From positions 1 through 64,000 of the forward strand of contig NZ_JOII01000024.1 in NCBI RefSeq assembly GCF_000719955.1: a stretch of 64,000 nucleotides of DNA, written 5' to 3'. The first letter of the stretch is position 1, and the number at the start of each line of letters is the position of its first letter. This document shows positions 1 to 7,774 of this stretch, piece after piece. The translations under genes and the position numbers were made by a program. The DNA is from Streptomyces albidoflavus. Lineage in GTDB: Bacteria > Actinomycetota > Actinomycetes > Streptomycetales > Streptomycetaceae. The notes beneath the pieces were generated by a model. The model was not told where the DNA came from. It saw only the letters and a program-made list of their open reading frames with translations, and searched no databases.

Positions 1-75
1 GGCGGGCACCGAGGTGGGGGAGGGGGAGATCAGGGCGGCGCGGGGCGGCGCCCCGGCGGGGGGAGCGGTGGTCAC
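1..75 (-). CDS. N-terminal fragment of an unidentified protein (runs off left edge)
   Basis: A GTG codon at 75-73 is preceded by a GGAG ribosome site 8 nt upstream and opens an uninterrupted frame to the window edge. The 25 visible residues begin MTTAPPAGAPPRAAL and are a low-complexity Ala/Pro leader, so no family can be named. The gene would be transcribed in the same direction as the acyl-CoA dehydrogenase operon, but a strong hairpin lies between them. The start is supported only by the ribosome site and the open frame. Confidence 0.5.
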   Translation of the reverse strand, partial: MTTAPPAGAPPRAALISPSPTSVPA

Positions 76-397
76 AGCGGTACTCCGGGGAGAGGCGGGG
101 AGGCCGGACGGCACGGGCGGTCGGACACCCTGGGGGAGTGGGTGCGCGGGGGCGTCAGCTGCGACAGAGCGCGTCGTCCACGCTCCACGGCGTGGCCGCG
201 AAGAGGGCGAGCGCCAGACGGCGTGCGGGTCCGAACATGTGCGCCACTGTAAGGACGGTGCGGCCGATCAGAGGAATGCGTCTCGCATCGCGAGAAGAAA
301 AGTGAGACGGGGTGGCGGGGGAGGACGCGAAACTCCAGGTGGCGAAGGGTGGCCGCGCCGCGTCAGGAGGCCCCGGGACCGCCCAAGCCCACGACGC
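76..397. other. Intergenic region, no gene supported
   Basis: Spacer between the partial left-edge gene and the terminator behind the acyl-CoA dehydrogenase. It presumably carries the promoter of the left-edge gene. A 27-codon minus-strand frame at 155-238 lacks a ribosome site and is not called. Confidence 0.4.
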
Positions 398-441
398 GGC
401 CGGGCGCCCGCACCCCCTGTCCAGGATGCGGACGCCCGGCC
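398..441 (-). terminator. Hairpin terminator behind the acyl-CoA dehydrogenase operon
   Basis: The left arm GGCCGGGCG + CCGCA and the right arm TGCGG + CGCCCGGCC pair over 14 bp with one mismatched position and a 14-nt loop. It lies about 20 nt beyond the stop codon at 459. There is no U-tract, as is usual for Streptomyces terminators. Confidence 0.7.
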
Positions 442-458
442 GGACGGAGCCGTGCGGC

Positions 459-1619
459 TCAGTTCATCGCGTCCACGCCGGTCAGGGCGCGGCCGATGAT
501 CAGCTTCTGGACCTGGCTGGTGCCCTCGTAGAGGGTGAGGACGCGGGCGTCGCGGAGGTACTTGCCGACCGGGTACTCGTCGATGTAGCCGTAGCCGCCG
601 AAGACCTGGAGGCAGTTGTTGCTGACGCGGACGGCGGCCTCGCTCGCGTGGTACTTGGCGACCGAGGCGTCCGTCGCGTACTCCTTCGGGCTCGCCCCTG
701 CGTCCGCCATGCGGGCCACCTGGTGGGTGAGCAGCCGGGCCGTGCGCACGTCGACCTCGGAGTCGGCCAGCAACTCCTGGACCAGCTGGAACGAGGCGAT
801 CGGCTTGCCGAACTGGGTGCGCTCCTTCGCGTACCGGACGGCGGCGTCGACGGCGCCCTGGGCGAGGCCGACGGCGCCGGCCGCGACCGAGATGCGGCCG
901 CGCGAGAGGGTGCCCAGCGCGATGCCCAGGCCCCGGCCCTCCTCGCCGAGCCGCGCCGTGTCGGGGACGCGGACGCCCTCCAGGGTCAGCTCGGCGGTGG
1001 CCTGGCCGCGCAGGCCCAGCTTGCCGTGGATCTCGGTGGCGGTGAAACCGGGGGAGTCGGTGGGGACCAGGAAGGCCGTCAGGCCCTTCTCGCCGGTCCG
1101 GGCGAAGACCAGCGCCACATCGGCGACCGTGCCGTTGGTGATGAAGATCTTGGCGCCGTCGATGACCCAGTCACCGCCGTCGCGCCGTGCCCGGGTCGAC
1201 ACCGAGCCGGCGTCCGACCCGGTCCCCGGCTCGGTCAGCGCGAAGCAGCCCAGCGCCTCACCGGCCGCCAGCCGCGGCAGCCACTCCGCCTTCTGCTCGT
1301 CGGTGCCGTGCGTGGCGATCGTCTTCGACACCAGCCCGAGCGAGACGGAGACGATCCCGCGCACCGAGGAGTCACCGCGCCCCAGCTCCTCGGTGACCAG
1401 CGCGTACGAGAGCATGTCGGCCTCGACGCCGCCGTACTCCTCGGGCAGCATCAGCCCGAGGATGCCCAGCTCGCCCAGGCGCTTGACGATGCCCGGGTCG
1501 ACGCGCTCGGCCCGGTCCCAGTCGCGCACGTACGGCACGATCTCGTTGTCGACGAACTCCGCGGCCAGGGACCGGAAGTCACGCTGGGTCTCGGTGAGGC
1601 CGAAATCCCTTGTCAGCAC
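459..1619 (-). CDS. Acyl-CoA dehydrogenase
   Basis: A 386-residue FAD acyl-CoA dehydrogenase, the usual family length. It oxidises an acyl-CoA to the trans-2-enoyl-CoA and passes electrons to electron-transfer flavoprotein. Visible signatures are the flavin/substrate motif CFALTEPGTGSDAG near residue 126 and the C-terminal YEGTSQVQ, whose Glu is the expected catalytic base. The GTG start has GAAGGAGAA 7 nt upstream. It is the last gene of the four-gene minus-strand operon led by the CoA-transferase subunits, and a hairpin follows. Chain-length preference cannot be read from sequence; a short-chain or branched substrate is plausible given the operon. Confidence 0.93.
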   Translation of the reverse strand: MLTRDFGLTETQRDFRSLAAEFVDNEIVPYVRDWDRAERVDPGIVKRLGELGILGLMLPEEYGGVEADMLSYALVTEELGRGDSSVRGIVSVSLGLVSKTIATHGTDEQKAEWLPRLAAGEALGCFALTEPGTGSDAGSVSTRARRDGGDWVIDGAKIFITNGTVADVALVFARTGEKGLTAFLVPTDSPGFTATEIHGKLGLRGQATAELTLEGVRVPDTARLGEEGRGLGIALGTLSRGRISVAAGAVGLAQGAVDAAVRYAKERTQFGKPIASFQLVQELLADSEVDVRTARLLTHQVARMADAGASPKEYATDASVAKYHASEAAVRVSNNCLQVFGGYGYIDEYPVGKYLRDARVLTLYEGTSQVQKLIIGRALTGVDAMN

Positions 1620-1705
1620 GGTGTGTTCTCCTTCAGCGCGCCGGCACGCCTGGCGTGCCGGTCGGACGGGTGGATGCGGGTGCGGGGCGGGCGTCGCCCG
1701 GCCAC

Positions 1706-3226
1706 TCAGACGTACGCCGCCTCGGGGCCGGTGCCCGGATCGGTGAGGGCCATGCCCAGCCGGGCGCGTTCGGCGAGCCAGCGGGTCGGCCGGTGGCGCG
1801 GGTCGCCCGTCGCGGCGAGCAGCGCCGACTGGAGCTCCAGCAGGCGGTCCGCGCCGACCAGGTCGCCCCAGGCGAGCGGCCCGTGCGGGTAGCCGAGCCC
1901 GGCGGTGACGGCGGTGTCGATGTCGACGGGCCGGGCCAGTCCGCGTTCGGCGACCGAGGCGGCGACCGAGACGATCGAGGAGAGCAGCCGCTGCGCCACC
2001 GAACCCGCCGTGTCGCGCACCGCCGTGACGGTGTGCCCGCCCGCCGCCAGCACCGCCCGGGCGTCCCGGGCCGCCACCGGGTCGGCGGCCGGGGTCACCG
2101 ACAGCACCCGGCGCGGCCGGCCCACCGAGAGCGGGTCGACGCCGAAGCTCCGCCCGCGCGGCAGGCCCAGCTCGGCCACGGCCCGCGCGACACTGTCGCC
2201 CCAGACGGGGACCAGCACCAGCGCGTCCGGCGCGTCCTGCCCCTCGGGCAGCAGCGCGGCCCCGTCCGCGGCGAGCGCCTCGCGCAGCGCCCGGGCGTGC
2301 GGCCCGGTTCCGGCGACGCGCACCGCGCGCCGGGCGTCACCGGTGACCGGCGGCTCCGGGGCGGGCTCCGGCGCGTCGGGACCGTACCGGTAGAAGCCCT
2401 CGCCGGTCTTGCGGCCGTGCAGTCCGGCGGCGACCCGGTTGGGGGTGAGGAAGGACGGGCGGAGCCGCTCGGAGTACCGGAACCCCTCCCAGATCGTGTC
2501 GATCACCTTCGAGGTGACGTCGAGACCGGTGAGGTCCATCAGCTCGAACGGGCCCATCCGCAGGCCCAGCACGTCCCGCGCGATCCGGTCCACCGCCTCC
2601 ACCGGCGCGGCCCGCTCCTCCAGCAGCGCCAGCGCCTCGGTGACCAGGCCCCGGCCCGCGTGGTTGATGAGGAAGCCCGGCGTGTCGGCGACGGTGACGG
2701 CGGCGTGGCCGCTCGCCCGGACCGTCTTCGCCAGCTCCTCGGCGAGCCCCGGCCGGGTGCGGGCACCGGGGATCACCTCGGCCACCTTCATCAGCGGCAC
2801 CGGGTTGAAGAAGTGCAGCCCGATCAGCCGCTCCGGCTCGCGGAGCCCGGCGGCGATCCGGGTGACCGGCAGCGAGGAGGTGTTGGTGGCGAGGACGGCG
2901 GTGGCCGGCAGCACCTCCTCCAGGCGGCGGAACAGCTCCGTCTTGACGGCCAGGTCCTCCAGGACCGCCTCGATCACCAGCTCCACACCGTCCCCGGGCG
3001 CGTCCGGCGCGTCCAGGGGGACGAGCCGCCGGGCCGCGTCGTCCGCCTCGGCCCGGCCGAGCCGGCCCTTCCCGGCCGCCCGGTCGAGCATCTGCCGGAC
3101 GAAGGCGACGGCCTCGTCCACCGACTCCCGGCGGGCGTCGCCCAGCTCCACGGTGTGCCCGGCGGTCACCGCCCACTGGGCGATGCCCCGGCCCATGACT
3201 CCGGCGCCGACGACTCTGATGCGCAT
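1706..3226 (-). CDS. 3-hydroxyacyl-CoA dehydrogenase (PaaH-like, two 3HCDH C-terminal domains)
   Basis: A 506-residue NAD-dependent dehydrogenase oxidising 3-hydroxyacyl-CoA to 3-oxoacyl-CoA. The Rossmann motif GAGVMGRG is at residues 7-14. The catalytic-domain block IGLHFFNPVPLMKV follows near residue 135, then a first C-terminal helical domain and a second one containing LGYPHGPLAWGD. Single-domain 3-hydroxybutyryl-CoA dehydrogenases are about 285 residues; this doubled form is typical of PaaH-type proteins. ATG at 3226 is chosen over longer upstream frames because it starts exactly at the Rossmann strand and has CGAGGAG upstream. It lies 59 nt after the CoA-transferase beta gene and 86 nt before the acyl-CoA dehydrogenase, so all are probably co-transcribed. 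Confidence 0.92.
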   Translation of the reverse strand: MRIRVVGAGVMGRGIAQWAVTAGHTVELGDARRESVDEAVAFVRQMLDRAAGKGRLGRAEADDAARRLVPLDAPDAPGDGVELVIEAVLEDLAVKTELFRRLEEVLPATAVLATNTSSLPVTRIAAGLREPERLIGLHFFNPVPLMKVAEVIPGARTRPGLAEELAKTVRASGHAAVTVADTPGFLINHAGRGLVTEALALLEERAAPVEAVDRIARDVLGLRMGPFELMDLTGLDVTSKVIDTIWEGFRYSERLRPSFLTPNRVAAGLHGRKTGEGFYRYGPDAPEPAPEPPVTGDARRAVRVAGTGPHARALREALAADGAALLPEGQDAPDALVLVPVWGDSVARAVAELGLPRGRSFGVDPLSVGRPRRVLSVTPAADPVAARDARAVLAAGGHTVTAVRDTAGSVAQRLLSSIVSVAASVAERGLARPVDIDTAVTAGLGYPHGPLAWGDLVGADRLLELQSALLAATGDPRHRPTRWLAERARLGMALTDPGTGPEAAYV

Positions 3227-3285
3227 GACGGGGTGCTCCTCGGTAGGGGGTGACGGTGAGGGGAAGGGTGAGAGGGGGCGCCCGC

Positions 3286-4098
3286 TCAGCGGAGGTAGAC
3301 CCGGCCCGGGTCGACGTCCTCGCGCAGCAGCCGCAGTTCGGCGGCGGAGGGCGGCTCGATCACCGCGACCTCGTCGGCGACGGCCAGCTCCCAGCCGGTC
3401 GCCTCCCGCACCTGGTCGACGGTGACCCCGGGGTGGACGGCGGTCAGCCGCAGCTCCTCGCCGGCCCCGGCCCGCTCCAGGAGCCCGAGGTCCGTGACGA
3501 CCCGCGTGACCCCCGAGCCCAGCGGCCGGATGCCGTCGGCCAGCGCCCGGTCCGGCCCCGGCGAGGTGCAGAAGTCCAGCTCGGCGGTGAAGGAGCGCGG
3601 CGTGTGACGGCGCATCACCACGAAGATCTCCCGCGCGTTGGCCATCACCTCCATCGCCCCGCCCGCCCCCGGCAGCCGTACCTGGGGGCGCTCCCACTCG
3701 CCGATCACCGAGGAGTTGAGGTTGCCCCAGCGGTCGATCTGGGCGGCGCCGAGGAACCCGACGTCGATGTGGCCGCCCTGGAGGACCGCGCCGAAGAGCG
3801 TCGCCATCGGCAGCACCGCCTCCGCGCCGGTGATGAGCACCGCGTCGGCGATGGTCTCGGGCAGCTGGGCGGGGTGCGCCCCGCAGACCCCGGACTCGTA
3901 GACGATCTCCAGGCCGGGGGCGACCGTCAGGTGGGCCAGGGAGGCGGCCAGGGTCGGCAGGCCGATCCCGGCGAAGACGGTGCGGCGCCCGGCCAGCGCG
4001 CGGGAGGCGACGACGGCGAGCAGTTCGGAGGAGGTCGCGCCGGCCGCCGGGGCGTCGGCGGCACCGGGGGCGGCGGCGGGCGGGGGAGCGGTGGTCAT
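3286..4098 (-). CDS. CoA-transferase family protein, beta subunit
   Basis: A 270-residue class I CoA-transferase beta subunit, related to 3-oxoacid, glutaconate and IpdB-type proteins. The block IVYESGVCGAHP contains a Glu at the position of the catalytic glutamate that forms the glutamyl-CoA thioester in class I enzymes. VGFLGAAQIDRWGNLN is the family's second signature. The first 25 or so residues are an Ala/Pro leader. It pairs with the alpha subunit 67 nt upstream. The substrate is not identifiable by eye; IpdAB-like relatives act as hydrolases in steroid ring catabolism, so transferase versus hydrolase activity is open. Confidence 0.88.
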   Translation of the reverse strand: MTTAPPPAAAPGAADAPAAGATSSELLAVVASRALAGRRTVFAGIGLPTLAASLAHLTVAPGLEIVYESGVCGAHPAQLPETIADAVLITGAEAVLPMATLFGAVLQGGHIDVGFLGAAQIDRWGNLNSSVIGEWERPQVRLPGAGGAMEVMANAREIFVVMRRHTPRSFTAELDFCTSPGPDRALADGIRPLGSGVTRVVTDLGLLERAGAGEELRLTAVHPGVTVDQVREATGWELAVADEVAVIEPPSAAELRLLREDVDPGRVYLR

Positions 4099-4165
4099 CG
4101 GCGGGACTCCTTCGGCGGCGCGGGGGAGGGCGGGGCGGGGGCGGCGACGGTCGCGGGCACGGCGC

Positions 4166-5116
4166 TCACAGCCGCCGCCCGTAGTCGACCTGCCCGCTCA
4201 GCGCCTCGCCCACGGCGAGGTGGTCGCGGAAGTGATCGGCGAGCTTGGCGGCGTACTCGGCGTGGTCGCGGGTGCCGTACACCCACTCGTCCAGCCAGGC
4301 GCGCAGCCGCTCGGCATCCTTGCTGATGTGGGACCAGGAGCGGTAGAAGGCGTTGTCCCGGTCGTAGTAGCCCTGGGCGAAGGAGGGGTGGGCGCCGCGC
4401 GGGCAGTGCACCACCGCGTCCACCGCGTGGGCCGGCACCACGGTGCGGTTGGGGTCGGCGCGGATCACCTCGTCGTCGACGATCTCCTCGACCACCACCA
4501 CGGCGCGCTTCGCCGCGTACACCGCCTCCGCCTGGACGCCGGTCAGCCCCCAGATCTGGGTGTTGCCGAGCCGGTCGGCGCGCTGGGCGTGGATGAAGGT
4601 GACGTCCGGGTTGACCGGCGGGACCACGTAGATCTGCTCGGGCTCGCCGTCCGGGCCCGGGTAGGGGGAGGTGACCTTGCGCAGCGCCGGGTTGACGCCG
4701 GGCAGGTCGCTGCCGGCGTAGGAGCGCAGCGGGAGGAAGGGGAGGCGCTGGGCGCCGGCCTGGTAGCGGCAGACCATGCCGTGGTGGCTGTACTCCTCGA
4801 ACTCCAGCGGCTCGGGGTCGGCCCGCTCGATCCGGCGGCGCAGCTCACCGAGGGAACCGGCGGAGGAGTTGCCGACGAACGAGGAGACGAGGCGCTTGAC
4901 GCAGCCGCCCGCCAGCATCTGGTCGACCACGATGTCGGCGGTCATCCGCACCACCGTCAGGTCGCGGCGGCGCTGCCGGATGATCTCGTGCCCGGCGGCC
5001 GTCGGGATGAGGTGGGTGAAGCCCTCCAGGCAGACCGTGTCCCCGTCGTGCACGAACGCCGCCACGGCGTCCCTCATCGACAGGGTCTTGTCCGGCGGGG
5101 CCACGGATCGTTCCAC
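4166..5116 (-). CDS. CoA-transferase family protein, alpha subunit
   Basis: A 316-residue alpha subunit of a class I CoA-transferase, first gene of the minus-strand operon. Family blocks seen are HDGDTVCLEGFTHLIP near the N-terminus, VRMTADIVVDQMLAGGCVKR (CoA-binding loop region), and VVVVEEIVDDEVIRADPNRT. I place the start at GTG 5116 because GAGGAG lies 9 nt upstream and the conserved fold begins shortly after. An in-frame GTG at 5185 would add 23 residues but has no convincing ribosome site. A shared LysR-type operator motif lies about 110 nt upstream, so the operon is probably LysR-controlled. Confidence 0.87.
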   Translation of the reverse strand: MERSVAPPDKTLSMRDAVAAFVHDGDTVCLEGFTHLIPTAAGHEIIRQRRRDLTVVRMTADIVVDQMLAGGCVKRLVSSFVGNSSAGSLGELRRRIERADPEPLEFEEYSHHGMVCRYQAGAQRLPFLPLRSYAGSDLPGVNPALRKVTSPYPGPDGEPEQIYVVPPVNPDVTFIHAQRADRLGNTQIWGLTGVQAEAVYAAKRAVVVVEEIVDDEVIRADPNRTVVPAHAVDAVVHCPRGAHPSFAQGYYDRDNAFYRSWSHISKDAERLRAWLDEWVYGTRDHAEYAAKLADHFRDHLAVGEALSGQVDYGRRL

Positions 5117-5225
5117 GGCAGGCAGCTCCTCGGCGCGTACGAATCGGAAACGGCGCGCGACCGGGGCGTCCTCGACGTCCCGCACGGCGGCCGGGTCTCA
5201 CGGTGCCAGCGACTATTGATTGCCG

Positions 5226-5257
5226 TCCAATACCGAATTAAGGTCACATCAAGACGC
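5226..5257 (-). promoter_or_regulatory. Candidate LysR operator upstream of the CoA-transferase operon
   Basis: Read on the minus strand this is GCGTCTTG, 16 nt, then GTATTGGA. The same two-part pattern with the same 16-nt gap occurs before the thiolase and before the MHS transporter. It lies between the CoA-transferase operon and the divergent LysR gene, the classical position for a LysR site that also autoregulates. An ATTG/CAAT dyad overlaps its downstream edge. Confidence 0.55.
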
Positions 5258-5286
5258 CCAGCTGAACAATCCCCCCGAGGAACACC

Positions 5287-6192
5287 GTGGAACTGCGCTA
5301 TCTCACCGCCTTCGTGGCCGTCGCCGAGGAGCTGCACTTCGGACGCGCCGCCAAGCGGCTCCAGATGGCACAGCCCCCGCTGAGCCAGCAGATCCGCCAG
5401 CTGGAGAAGGAGCTGGGTGCCCAGCTCTTCGAGCGCAACACCCGCTCGGTCCGGCTCACCAGCGCCGGCGAGTCCTTCCTCGGCCCGGTCCGCACCGTCC
5501 TGGACGACCTCGACCTCGCCGTCCGCGCCGTCAAGGCCGCCGGGCGCGGCGAGTACGGCCGGGTCACCGTCGGCTTCGCCGGGGCCTCCAGCCACGAGGC
5601 GCTGCCGCTGCTCACCGGCGCCGTCCGCGCCGCCCACCCCGGCATCGAGCTGATCCTCACCGGCCAGACCTACGCCGACACCGCGCTCGCCCGCGTCGCC
5701 GAGGGCAGCCTCGACCTCGGCTTCGTCCGCCTGCCCGCCTCCCGCCCGGGGGTGCGCACCCGGGTCATCGGCGAGGAGGAGCTGATCTGCGCCCTGCCCG
5801 GCGACCACCCGCTGGCCGCCCGCGAGCGCATCGCCCTGACCGACCTCGCCGACCAGCCGTTCGTCAGCTTCCCGGCCAACGCGGGCTCCAGCCTCCGCGA
5901 CGCCATGGTCCGCGCCTGCGAGAGCGCCGGGTTCACCCCGCGCGTCGTCCAGGAGGCCCCCGACTCCCACACCATCCTCGCCCTGGTCGCCGCCGGGGTC
6001 GGGGTCACCCTCACCCTCACCTCGGTCCAGCACGTCCAGTCCACCGGCCTCGTCTACCGCCCCCTGGACGCCGAGCCGGTCCGCCTCCACGCGGCGCTGG
6101 CCTGGCGCGCCGACAATCCCTCGGCCGCCCTGCGCAGCGTCCTCGCCGTGGCCGAACAGGCGCTGCCCACGCCGCCCGGCGCCGCCGATTGA
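5287..6192 (+). CDS. LysR-family transcriptional regulator
   Basis: A 301-residue LysR regulator of canonical length. Residues 1-60 are the winged helix-turn-helix (LHFGRAAKRLQMAQPPLSQQ, then LERNTRSVRLTSAG-type wing). Residues from about 90 form the periplasmic-binding-like effector domain. The GTG start has CCGAGGAA upstream. It is transcribed divergently from the CoA-transferase operon and lies in the same orientation as the thiolase and transporter. It is therefore the likely local activator, responding to the imported acid or its CoA ester. The effector cannot be inferred. Confidence 0.93.
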   Translation: MELRYLTAFVAVAEELHFGRAAKRLQMAQPPLSQQIRQLEKELGAQLFERNTRSVRLTSAGESFLGPVRTVLDDLDLAVRAVKAAGRGEYGRVTVGFAGASSHEALPLLTGAVRAAHPGIELILTGQTYADTALARVAEGSLDLGFVRLPASRPGVRTRVIGEEELICALPGDHPLAARERIALTDLADQPFVSFPANAGSSLRDAMVRACESAGFTPRVVQEAPDSHTILALVAAGVGVTLTLTSVQHVQSTGLVYRPLDAEPVRLHAALAWRADNPSAALRSVLAVAEQALPTPPGAAD

Positions 6193-6200
6193 GACGTACG

Positions 6201-6232
6201 CCGTCTCAGTCAGCGAGTAACTGAGTATTGGA
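6201..6232 (+). promoter_or_regulatory. Candidate LysR operator upstream of the thiolase
   Basis: CCGTCTCA at 6201-6208, a 16-nt spacer, then GTATTGGA at 6225-6232, about 98 nt before the thiolase start. CCGTCTC is also the right arm of a small dyad GAGACG/CGTCTC (6191-6207) that could act as a weak terminator for the LysR gene. Confidence 0.55.
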
Positions 6233-6329
6233 AGTCGTGGGCCCGCCAGTGCGAGGGTCGACGCGGGCCGCCCCCGCCCCGAACGGGGGCGGCCCGCCCA
6301 CCCGTACGCACCCTCAGGAGGCACCGCCC

Positions 6330-7568
6330 ATGTCCGCAGCCCCGACCCCCGCCGCGTCCCCCGACGACATCGTCGTCTGCTCGCCGCTGCGCACCCCCAT
6401 CGGCCGGTTCGGCGGGGCGCTGGCCGGGCAGCGCCCCGCCGTGCTCGCCGCGCACGTCATCTCCGCCGTCGTCGAGCGGAGCGGGGTCGACCCCGAACGG
6501 ATAGACGAGGTGATCCTCGGTCACGCCTACCCGACCAGCGACGCCCCGGCCATCGGCCGCGTCGCCGCCCTCGACGCGGGGCTGCCCGACCGGGTGACGG
6601 GCGTGCAGATCGACCGGCGCTGCGGCTCCGGGCTCCAGGCCGTCATCGACGCCGCGCTCCAGATCGGCGGCGGCTTCAGCGAGGTCGTGATCGCCGGCGG
6701 CGTCGACGTGATGAGCGCCGCCCCCTACTACACCCACGAGGGCCGCTGGGGCATCCGCGGCCCCGGCCTCCAGCTCCACGACTCGCTGGCACGCGGCCGT
6801 ACCGAGGCGGGCGGCGTTCACCACCCGATACCCGGCGGCATGATCGAGACCGCCGAGAACCTGCGCCGCGCCTACGAGGTGAGCCGCGAGGACCAGGACG
6901 CGCTGGCCCTCAGCTCCCAGCGCCGTGCCGCCGACGCCCTGGCCGCCGGCCGGTTCGCCGACGAGACGGTGCCCGTACCGGTCCGCACCCGCAAGGGCGA
7001 GACCCTCGTCGACACCGACGAGCACCCCCGCCCCGACACCACCGCCGGACAGCTCGCCGCGCTCAAGCCCATCCTGCGCGCCACCGACCCGGAGGCGACC
7101 GTCACCGCCGGCAACGCCAGCGGCCAGAACGACGCCGCCGCGGCCTGCCTGGTCACCAGCCGGGCCACCGCCGAACGGCTCGGCCTGACCCCCCTCGTCC
7201 ACCTCGTCTCCTTCGCCCGCACCGGGGTGCCCGCCGAGACGATGGGGCTCGGCCCGGTCGCCGCCACCGCCACCGCCCTGGAGAAGGCCGGGCTGACCCT
7301 CGCCGACCTCGACCTGATCGAGCTGAACGAGGCGTTCGCCGCCCAGACCCTCGCCTGCACCCGCCTGATGGGGCTCACCGCCGACGACCACGAGCGGATC
7401 AACGTCAACGGCTCCGGCATCTCGCTCGGCCACCCCGTCGGCGCCACCGGCGCCCGCATCCTCGCCACCCTCGCCCACGAGCTGCGCCGCCGCGAGGCCC
7501 GCTGGGGCCTGGAGACCATGTGCATCGGCGGCGGCCAGGGCCTCGCCGCGGTCTTCGCCCGCGCCTGA
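6330..7568 (+). CDS. Acetyl-CoA C-acyltransferase (thiolase)
   Basis: A 412-residue degradative-type thiolase that cleaves 3-oxoacyl-CoA with CoA to acetyl-CoA and a shortened acyl-CoA. The nucleophilic Cys98 lies in RRCGSGLQA. The second half carries LIELNEAFAAQ, then GHPVGATGAR (catalytic His) and MCIGGGQG (second catalytic Cys). ATG 6330 follows CAGGAGG by 9 nt; the open frame extends upstream, but the extension is non-conserved and overlaps the operator. It sits downstream of the LysR regulator, with its own promoter sharing the island's operator motif. Confidence 0.94.
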   Translation: MSAAPTPAASPDDIVVCSPLRTPIGRFGGALAGQRPAVLAAHVISAVVERSGVDPERIDEVILGHAYPTSDAPAIGRVAALDAGLPDRVTGVQIDRRCGSGLQAVIDAALQIGGGFSEVVIAGGVDVMSAAPYYTHEGRWGIRGPGLQLHDSLARGRTEAGGVHHPIPGGMIETAENLRRAYEVSREDQDALALSSQRRAADALAAGRFADETVPVPVRTRKGETLVDTDEHPRPDTTAGQLAALKPILRATDPEATVTAGNASGQNDAAAACLVTSRATAERLGLTPLVHLVSFARTGVPAETMGLGPVAATATALEKAGLTLADLDLIELNEAFAAQTLACTRLMGLTADDHERINVNGSGISLGHPVGATGARILATLAHELRRREARWGLETMCIGGGQGLAAVFARA

Positions 7569-7593
7569 CCTTCCCCTCCCGGTGATACCGGGA

Positions 7594-7625
7594 CCGTCTC
7601 ACTGCATCAGCTATTTGGTATTGGA
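7594..7625 (+). promoter_or_regulatory. Candidate LysR operator upstream of the MHS transporter
   Basis: CCGTCTCA at 7594-7601, a 16-nt spacer, then GTATTGGA at 7618-7625. It lies about 150 nt before the transporter start and suggests separate induction of transporter plus hydratase by the same regulator. Confidence 0.55.
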
Positions 7626-7774
7626 CCGCTCTCGGTGCCGCCTGGCACCGTAGCGGCCATCACACCGGAGGCCACCGGGGCGGGACGCCCCCGAAACTCC
7701 GCGTACCGAGGCCACCCCCAAGGCCCGCCCCCACCCCACCCTTCCGCTGATCAACGCTGCCCATGGGAGCCGTC

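Noticed and set aside
155..238. 27-codon minus-strand frame starting MFGPARRLALALF
   Set aside because: No ribosome site and too short to separate from chance, although it has a hydrophobic start.
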